Source: Enterovibrio gelatinilyticus (lineage in GTDB: Bacteria; Pseudomonadota; Gammaproteobacteria; Enterobacterales; Vibrionaceae). Taken from it: a stretch of DNA of 64,000 nt. Below the pieces are notes generated by a model. The model saw only the letters and a program-made list of their open reading frames with translations, was not told the origin of the DNA and searched no databases. How positions within the stretch are numbered: position 1 is the stretch's first letter; every line of letters starts with the position of its first letter. Positions 59,747 to 64,000 of the stretch are shown here, piece after piece. Made by a program: the position numbers and the translations under genes. The stretch covers positions 62,001 to 126,000 of the forward strand of contig NZ_JAJUBC010000005.1 in NCBI RefSeq assembly GCF_028683095.1, in the 5' to 3' direction.

Positions 59747-60868
59747 TCAGACTGATTTTACAGGGATTTGCTCCTCTACATTCAGTCTGTTTTGCGTGCG
59801 CTTGGTACGATCAATGACATCGCCAACAAGCTGTCCGCATGCTGCATCAATGTCATCACCACGAGTTTTACGCACGGTTACCGTGTAGTCATACTGCATC
59901 AGCGTTTTCATGAAACGATCGATGCGCGAATTACTCGGCTTCTTGTATGGTGACCCAGGATAAGGGTTAAAAGGAATCAGGTTTATCTTCGCAGGGGTAT
60001 CTTTTAACAGCTCTGCGAGTTGGCGCGCATGGTCCATCTCGTCATTGACATGATCCAATAGAACATACTCTACGGTCACACGCCCACGGTTAGCATTTGA
60101 TGATGCAATGTAACGACGAACTGATGCCAAAAACGTATCAATGTTGTAGCGATCATTGATTGGCATGATTTGGCTGCGAAGCTCGTCATTGGGAGCATGA
60201 AGAGAAATCGCTAGCGCGACATCGATTTTGTCTGTCATCTGATCCAAGCCTGACACAACACCAGAAGTAGAAACAGTGACACGACGCTTAGACAGACCAA
60301 AACCCAAGTCATCGAGCATGATGTTCAGTGATGGGATCAGGTTTTTCATGTTAAGCAAAGGCTCACCCATTCCCATCATCACGATATTGGTGATAGGACG
60401 ACGACCCGTTTCTTTCTCAATGCCGATTTCTTTCGCCGCACGCCAAACCTGTCCGATGATTTCAGACACTTTCAAGTTACGGTTAAAGCCTTGCTGCGCA
60501 GTTGAACAGAATTTGCAGTCCAGCGCACAGCCAACCTGTGAAGAAACACACAAGGTCGCACGATCTTCGTCAGGAATATAAACGGTCTCTACGTCTTGGT
60601 TACCCACACGCATAACCCATTTGATGGTGCCATCGCTTGAATGCTTAGCCAGAGTGACTTCTGGCGCACGAATTTCACATTTCGCGTTCAGTTTTTCACG
60701 AAGCTTTTTGTTGATGTTGTTCATCTGATCGAAGTCATCAACACCAAAGTGGTACATCCACTTCATGATCTGATCAGCACGAAACGCTTTCTCGCCTAAC
60801 TCATCAGCGAAAAATGCTCGCAGTGCTTGCCGATCAAAATCCAGCAGGTTGATTTTTTCCGTTGTCAT
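59747..60868 (-). CDS. rlmN: Dual-specificity RNA methyltransferase RlmN
   Basis: Radical-SAM enzyme that methylates C2 of A2503 in 23S rRNA and A37 in some tRNAs. The radical-SAM cluster is [15 protein letters not shown] (about residues 113-120, CxxxCxxC). The SAM region is [10 protein letters not shown]. The two catalytic cysteines are the one in SSQVGC and the C-terminal one in [13 protein letters not shown] (about residue 348). Length 373. First gene of the rlmN-pilW-rodZ-ispG run. Confidence 0.98.
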   Translation of the reverse strand: MTTEKINLLDFDRQALRAFFADELGEKAFRADQIMKWMYHFGVDDFDQMNNINKKLREKLNAKCEIRAPEVTLAKHSSDGTIKWVMRVGNQDVETVYIPDEDRATLCVSSQVGCALDCKFCSTAQQGFNRNLKVSEIIGQVWRAAKEIGIEKETGRRPITNIVMMGMGEPLLNMKNLIPSLNIMLDDLGFGLSKRRVTVSTSGVVSGLDQMTDKIDVALAISLHAPNDELRSQIMPINDRYNIDTFLASVRRYIASSNANRGRVTVEYVLLDHVNDEMDHARQLAELLKDTPAKINLIPFNPYPGSPYKKPSNSRIDRFMKTLMQYDYTVTVRKTRGDDIDAACGQLVGDVIDRTKRTQNRLNVEEQIPVKSV

Positions 60869-61010
60869 CAGATTGCCTCGTGAAACAGGTTAAATACAGG
60901 TTGATTGGGAGTTTCAGCCTTAAATCAAGGCGCGAAATTGTACAGCCTTTGTGATCCGGATTCCACCTGTTACTTATGTGGCTTTTATTAGTCCAGAATA
61001 GAACAAAATA

Positions 61011-61037
61011 AAAAAAGGGAGCATCCGCTCCCTTTTT
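61011..61037 (-). terminator. Terminator of ndk
   Basis: Stem AAGGGAGC / GCTCCCTT with A and T tracts, 19 bases past the ndk stop; works in either direction. Confidence 0.92.
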
Positions 61038-61055
61038 ATGTTCGATCACAATGCA

Positions 61056-61487
61056 TTAGCCTTTGCGAGGGCAAATCTCATCACTGGCGAAAAAGTAAGC
61101 AATTTCGCGTTCAGCAGATGTCGGGCTATCAGAACCATGTACCGAGTTAAAACGCATACTAAGTGCATGATCTGCACGCAAAGTGCCACATGCGGCTTCT
61201 TCCGGGTTAGTTTTCCCCATCAGTTCGCGATAATTAGCAATCGCATTCTCGCCTTCCAGCACTTGCACCATGACAGGGCCAGACGTCATAAACTCAACCA
61301 AATCATCGAAAAAAGGCTTACCTTCATGCTCCGCATAAAAGCCTTGCGCTTTTTCTTTGTTCAGGTGAAGCATTTTTGCTGCGACAATTCGCAGCCCAGC
61401 AGCTTCAATACGCTGATAGATAGCGCCAATCAGATTGCGTTCAATGGCGTCGGGCTTCACGATTGAAAAGGTGCGCTCAATAGTCAT
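61056..61487 (-). CDS. ndk: Nucleoside diphosphate kinase
   Basis: Ndk equilibrates nucleoside tri- and diphosphates through a phosphohistidine. The active-site histidine is in [17 protein letters not shown] (about residue 118). The N-terminus is [25 protein letters not shown]. Length 143 is standard. Between pepB and rlmN, the position also found in E. coli. Confidence 0.98.
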   Translation of the reverse strand: MTIERTFSIVKPDAIERNLIGAIYQRIEAAGLRIVAAKMLHLNKEKAQGFYAEHEGKPFFDDLVEFMTSGPVMVQVLEGENAIANYRELMGKTNPEEAACGTLRADHALSMRFNSVHGSDSPTSAEREIAYFFASDEICPRKG

Positions 61488-61641
61488 TCTATCTTCCTTA
61501 TTATATTTTCAGACAGCAGGTAGAAAACGAGTTATCTGCTTGTAATGTCAAAGGTAGCCTACCAGAGCGCAATGTTAGGCCCTACCCCAACATTGCGGAA
61601 TCGTTAACTGTGTTGATAATTATCAGGCACTTTTGTTTGAA

Positions 61642-62943
61642 TTATCGTGAAGATTCATCCATCAAAATGCGCGATAGGGTTTTCACACCCATGCCCGTCG
61701 CGCCCACAGCCCATTTATCACTGGCTCCTTTGCGATAAGTACCAGAGCAATCCAAGTGGATCCAACCGTTTTTGTAGTCATCAACAAAGTAAGAAAGGAA
61801 GGCTGCCGCCGTGCTCGCGCCTGGTGAATACTGGCCTGCACCCACGTTTGCCAGATCTGCAAAGCTAGATGGCAACATGTTGCGATGGAATTCCGCCAAC
61901 GGCAACTGCCACATACCTTCGTTTTCCGCGTTCGCCGCCACAAGACAACGATCTGCCAGAGACTGATCAAAGCTAAACAGCGCGTGATAATCGTTACCTA
62001 ACGCCATTTTTGCTGAGCCCGTCAAAGTGGCACAATCGACCGTCAATGTAGGGTTAAATTTATTGGCATACAAAAGGCCATCAGCCAAAACGAGACGCCC
62101 TTCTGCATCAGAGTTGAGCACTTCTACGGTCACGCCGTTCTTGTAGGTGATGATGTCGCCCAGCTTATAAGCGTTGCTGGAAATCATATTTTCAGCACAA
62201 CACAGGATCAGTTTTACACGCTTATTCAAGCCTTGAGCAATGGCAAGACCAAGGCCACCAGTTGCCATAGCTGCACCGCCCATATCTGCCTTCATGGCAT
62301 CCATGAAGCTTGATTGCTTGATGCTGTAACCACCCGAGTCGAACGTAATCCCTTTACCGATAATACACGCAAACACTTCTGCATCGGCATTGCCAGTTGG
62401 GTTGTAGTCCAATTGAAGCATGGCTGGTTTGCGCGCAGAGCCACGGCCAACGGTATGCACACCCACCCAACCATGTTCAAGCAAATCTGCACCAGAAACG
62501 ATTTTATACTTCACGTGCTCAGGGCTAGGCGCTTGTGACTTAATGAACTCACCCGCACGAACGGCTAATTGCTGAGGGCCAACTTCTTCTGCGGTTTCAT
62601 TGATGATCTGGCACACCCAATCAATCGCAGTGATACGATTATTGAGGTCTTTCAGCGAAGAAGACTCCAACGTCGGGGCTTCAAACTCGACTCCCGCTTT
62701 AGGCCCACGTAACCCTTGATAGAAAGCCCACGCGCTTTCAAGATCCCAGTTGTCGCCCACCAAACTGATTTTGCGTATACCCTGCGACTCAAGCTTACGC
62801 GCAGCTTGTTGGACAGGAGAAAGGATATCTTCCCCTACAGCGTGAACGATCGCACCATCTTGACCAAAAGAAACAACCGCATTGTTTCCCCACACCTCTG
62901 CCGCAGACTCGGTAGATAACGCGATACGCATTTTTTCTGTCAT
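61642..62943 (-). CDS. pepB: Peptidase B (M17 leucyl-aminopeptidase family)
   Basis: Cytoplasmic aminopeptidase of the M17 family with two metal ions, involved in peptide turnover. The metal and catalytic signature lies in [15 protein letters not shown] (about residues 200-214) and [14 protein letters not shown] (about 280-293). The start is the ATG at 62943 ([12 protein letters not shown]) because AAGGAG lies 6 bases upstream; an ATG 18 bases earlier is less likely. Length 433 matches PepB rather than the longer PepA. Downstream of the isc genes as in E. coli. Confidence 0.96.
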   Translation of the reverse strand: MTEKMRIALSTESAAEVWGNNAVVSFGQDGAIVHAVGEDILSPVQQAARKLESQGIRKISLVGDNWDLESAWAFYQGLRGPKAGVEFEAPTLESSSLKDLNNRITAIDWVCQIINETAEEVGPQQLAVRAGEFIKSQAPSPEHVKYKIVSGADLLEHGWVGVHTVGRGSARKPAMLQLDYNPTGNADAEVFACIIGKGITFDSGGYSIKQSSFMDAMKADMGGAAMATGGLGLAIAQGLNKRVKLILCCAENMISSNAYKLGDIITYKNGVTVEVLNSDAEGRLVLADGLLYANKFNPTLTVDCATLTGSAKMALGNDYHALFSFDQSLADRCLVAANAENEGMWQLPLAEFHRNMLPSSFADLANVGAGQYSPGASTAAAFLSYFVDDYKNGWIHLDCSGTYRKGASDKWAVGATGMGVKTLSRILMDESSR

Positions 62944-63016
62944 GCTGAACTCCTTTTTCAACTCGCCTTGCCAATCTCGGGCAACACGTATTTTTATTCT
63001 CGACTGATTTTAGTTA

Positions 63017-63228
63017 TATACCCAAACGACCTGAGAATGCTCGCATTCAGAGGTCGTCAATGCGTTCAATTTGAGGCGAATTTTACGAGGAATAGTCGTT
63101 CTATTCCCGTGGAATTTAACGAAGAAGTGGGCGCATTGATGGCCTCCCTTCGGGCGAGTTGACTAACGCCGCGTTCACAACGCCAGTCAAATTCGCTGAA
63201 TCCTGCATCTTCAGGTTGTTTGGGTATA
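63017..63228. repeat. Full-length TATACCCAA palindromic intergenic element
   Basis: A 212-bp element with terminal inverted repeats (left TATACCCAAACGACCTGAGA, right in reverse complement TATACCCAAACAACCTGAAG). Inner segments also pair (for example GGAATAG with CTATTCC), so the RNA could fold as one long hairpin. It occupies most of the pepB-iscX gap and contains no gene. A miniature, non-coding mobile or formerly mobile element is likely. Confidence 0.82.
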
Positions 63229-63266
63229 GAGTACGCCATATTTATGACGTTTTATCAGTTAAAACA

Positions 63267-63286
63267 AAGCGGGCATACGCCCGCTT
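63267..63286 (-). terminator. Terminator of the isc-fdx-iscX transcript
   Basis: Stem AAGCGGGC / GCCCGCTT with a 4-base loop; on the minus strand it is followed by TGTTTT. It lies 56 bases past the iscX stop and may isolate pepB. Confidence 0.8.
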
Positions 63287-63341
63287 CAATATGATCAATG
63301 TGCCTTCAATAAACCACTAACACAAGCGGAATAACCAAAGA

Positions 63342-63542
63342 TTAATCCATTTCATCCATCCAGCACAGAATGATCGCCTCTAGGATTTTCTCATTAGAGT
63401 GATTAGGGTCATCGGAGAAATCTTCCAGTTCCATTACCCAACGATGTAGATCCGTAAATCGTACCGTTTTAGGATCAGTTTCTGGGAATTTATCAACAAG
63501 CTCGATCGCGATGTCGCGAGTATCAATCCATTTTAAGCTCAT
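63342..63542 (-). CDS. iscX: Iron-sulfur cluster assembly protein IscX
   Basis: Small acidic partner of cysteine desulfurase IscS, thought to modulate or donate iron in Fe-S cluster assembly. The 66-residue sequence has the family pattern [45 protein letters not shown] and a C-terminal [12 protein letters not shown]. It is 22 bases after fdx, the standard order hscA-fdx-iscX. Confidence 0.96.
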   Translation of the reverse strand: MSLKWIDTRDIAIELVDKFPETDPKTVRFTDLHRWVMELEDFSDDPNHSNEKILEAIILCWMDEMD

Positions 63543-63564
63543 AGTTCCAACTTCCTATTTTGAA

Positions 63565-63903
63565 TTAATGATTCTCTGACGCGTGATTCAAGGTGTATCG
63601 TGGCACTTCCACAACCAAGTCTTGTTGCGCGACTTTGGCTTGGCAACCCAAACGAGACTCAGGTTCTAATCCCCACGCTTTATCCAACATGTCGTCTTCT
63701 AGCTCATCGCTTTCGTTCAATGAATCAAAGCCTTCACGAATAATCACGTGGCAAGTTGTGCACGCACAAGATTTTTCACACGCATGTTCAATTGCAATGC
63801 CGTTGCGAAGTGCAACGTCTAATACTGTTTCTCCGGCTTCTGCTTCCAGAACTGCACCTTCAGGGCAAAGGTCTTGGTGTGGCAGAACAACAATCTTTGG
63901 CAT
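63565..63903 (-). CDS. fdx: [2Fe-2S] ferredoxin of the ISC system
   Basis: Adrenodoxin-type ferredoxin that supplies electrons for iron-sulfur cluster assembly. Cluster cysteines are in CEKSCACTTCHVI (about residues 42-51) and GCQAKVAQ (about 87). N-terminus MPKIVVLPHQDLCPEGAVLEAEAG. Length 112. It begins 2 bases after the hscA stop. Confidence 0.97.
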   Translation of the reverse strand: MPKIVVLPHQDLCPEGAVLEAEAGETVLDVALRNGIAIEHACEKSCACTTCHVIIREGFDSLNESDELEDDMLDKAWGLEPESRLGCQAKVAQQDLVVEVPRYTLNHASENH

Positions 63904-63905
63904 GT

Positions 63906-64000
63906 TTAAACCTCGTCAATGGAATGGCCAGCCAGCGCTTCGCGGATGGATTTATCCATTCGACGCGATGCAAACTCCTGACTCGCTTTATCTGTATCTT
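63906..64000 (-). CDS. hscA: Chaperone HscA, C-terminal fragment (rest outside window)
   Basis: Only the last ~31 residues are visible, ending [22 protein letters not shown], the typical terminus of the Hsp70-class chaperone HscA that helps release clusters from IscU. The stop is two bases before the fdx ATG. The gene continues past the right edge. Confidence 0.92.
   Translation of the reverse strand, partial: DTDKASQEFASRRMDKSIREALAGHSIDEV

Noticed and set aside
62968-63162. Plus-strand ORF of 64 codons between pepB and iscX
   Set aside because: It is translation through one strand of the TATACCCAA palindromic element; the frame comes from the repeat, has no ribosome site and no protein-like features.

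Overview
The window is chromosomal DNA from a marine member of the Vibrionaceae, most likely Vibrio or a close relative. The evidence is a Na+-pumping NADH:quinone reductase operon (nqrABCD), the sodium-driven flagellar stator pair pomAB, an OmpK-type nucleoside porin, a fused ribBA with a degenerate second half, and gene orders typical of the group: yajG/bolA/ampG, the nrdR-ribDE-ribBA-ribH-nusB-thiL-pgpA block, and isc-pepB-ndk-rlmN-pilW-rodZ-ispG-hisS-yfgM-bamB-der-yfgJ-xseA-guaBA. Almost everything is core housekeeping. I saw no rRNA, tRNA, CRISPR array, prophage or insertion sequence. Base composition looks even, and accessory content is small.

Layout. 1-3771: nqrABCD on the minus strand, cut at nqrD. 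4270-8829: bolA (minus), then rlmG, yajG, a periplasmic cyclophilin, an unknown 122-residue protein and ampG (plus). 9093-9848: ompK behind a CRP-like site and a LacI-family palindrome. 9958-12999: panE-yajL convergent with thiI. 13131-14832: pomAB (minus) with an excellent sigma-28 promoter. 15188-18217: xseB-ispA-dxs (isoprenoid precursors). 18416-21641: a small ORF and a PAS-GGDEF-EAL protein. 21703-27804: pgpA, thiL, nusB and the riboflavin genes. 27945-31273: glyA, a YitT-family protein, glnB and an acetyltransferase. 31443-38160: purL, mltF, a tiny basic protein and tadA. 38476-41310: a large secreted chitin-binding metalloprotease candidate. 41317-46192: a LysR regulator, formaldehyde detoxification (frmA, fghA) and an AbgT-family transporter. 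46562-51516: guaA, guaB, xseA, yfgJ. 51517-52126: a gene-free interval very rich in GATC. 52127-64000: der through rlmN, ndk, pepB, iscX, fdx and the end of hscA.

Regulatory themes. Purine-type (PurR-like) 16-bp operators lie in front of glyA, purL and guaB (two), between guaB and guaA, and next to the CRP-like site of ompK. Together these suggest one purine-responsive control layer over biosynthesis and possibly nucleoside uptake. A family of Vibrio intergenic palindromes bounded by TATACCCAA appears in several gaps.

The most interesting non-coding segment is the approximately 600-bp gap between der and yfgJ. By synteny with Vibrio cholerae (the gap near VC0764) it is where crtS, the chromosome 1 site that triggers chromosome 2 replication, is expected. 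It carries seven GATC sites in 77 bp. The most interesting coding items are the multidomain protease, the 53-residue basic protein behind a terminator hairpin, and the degenerate ribBA.
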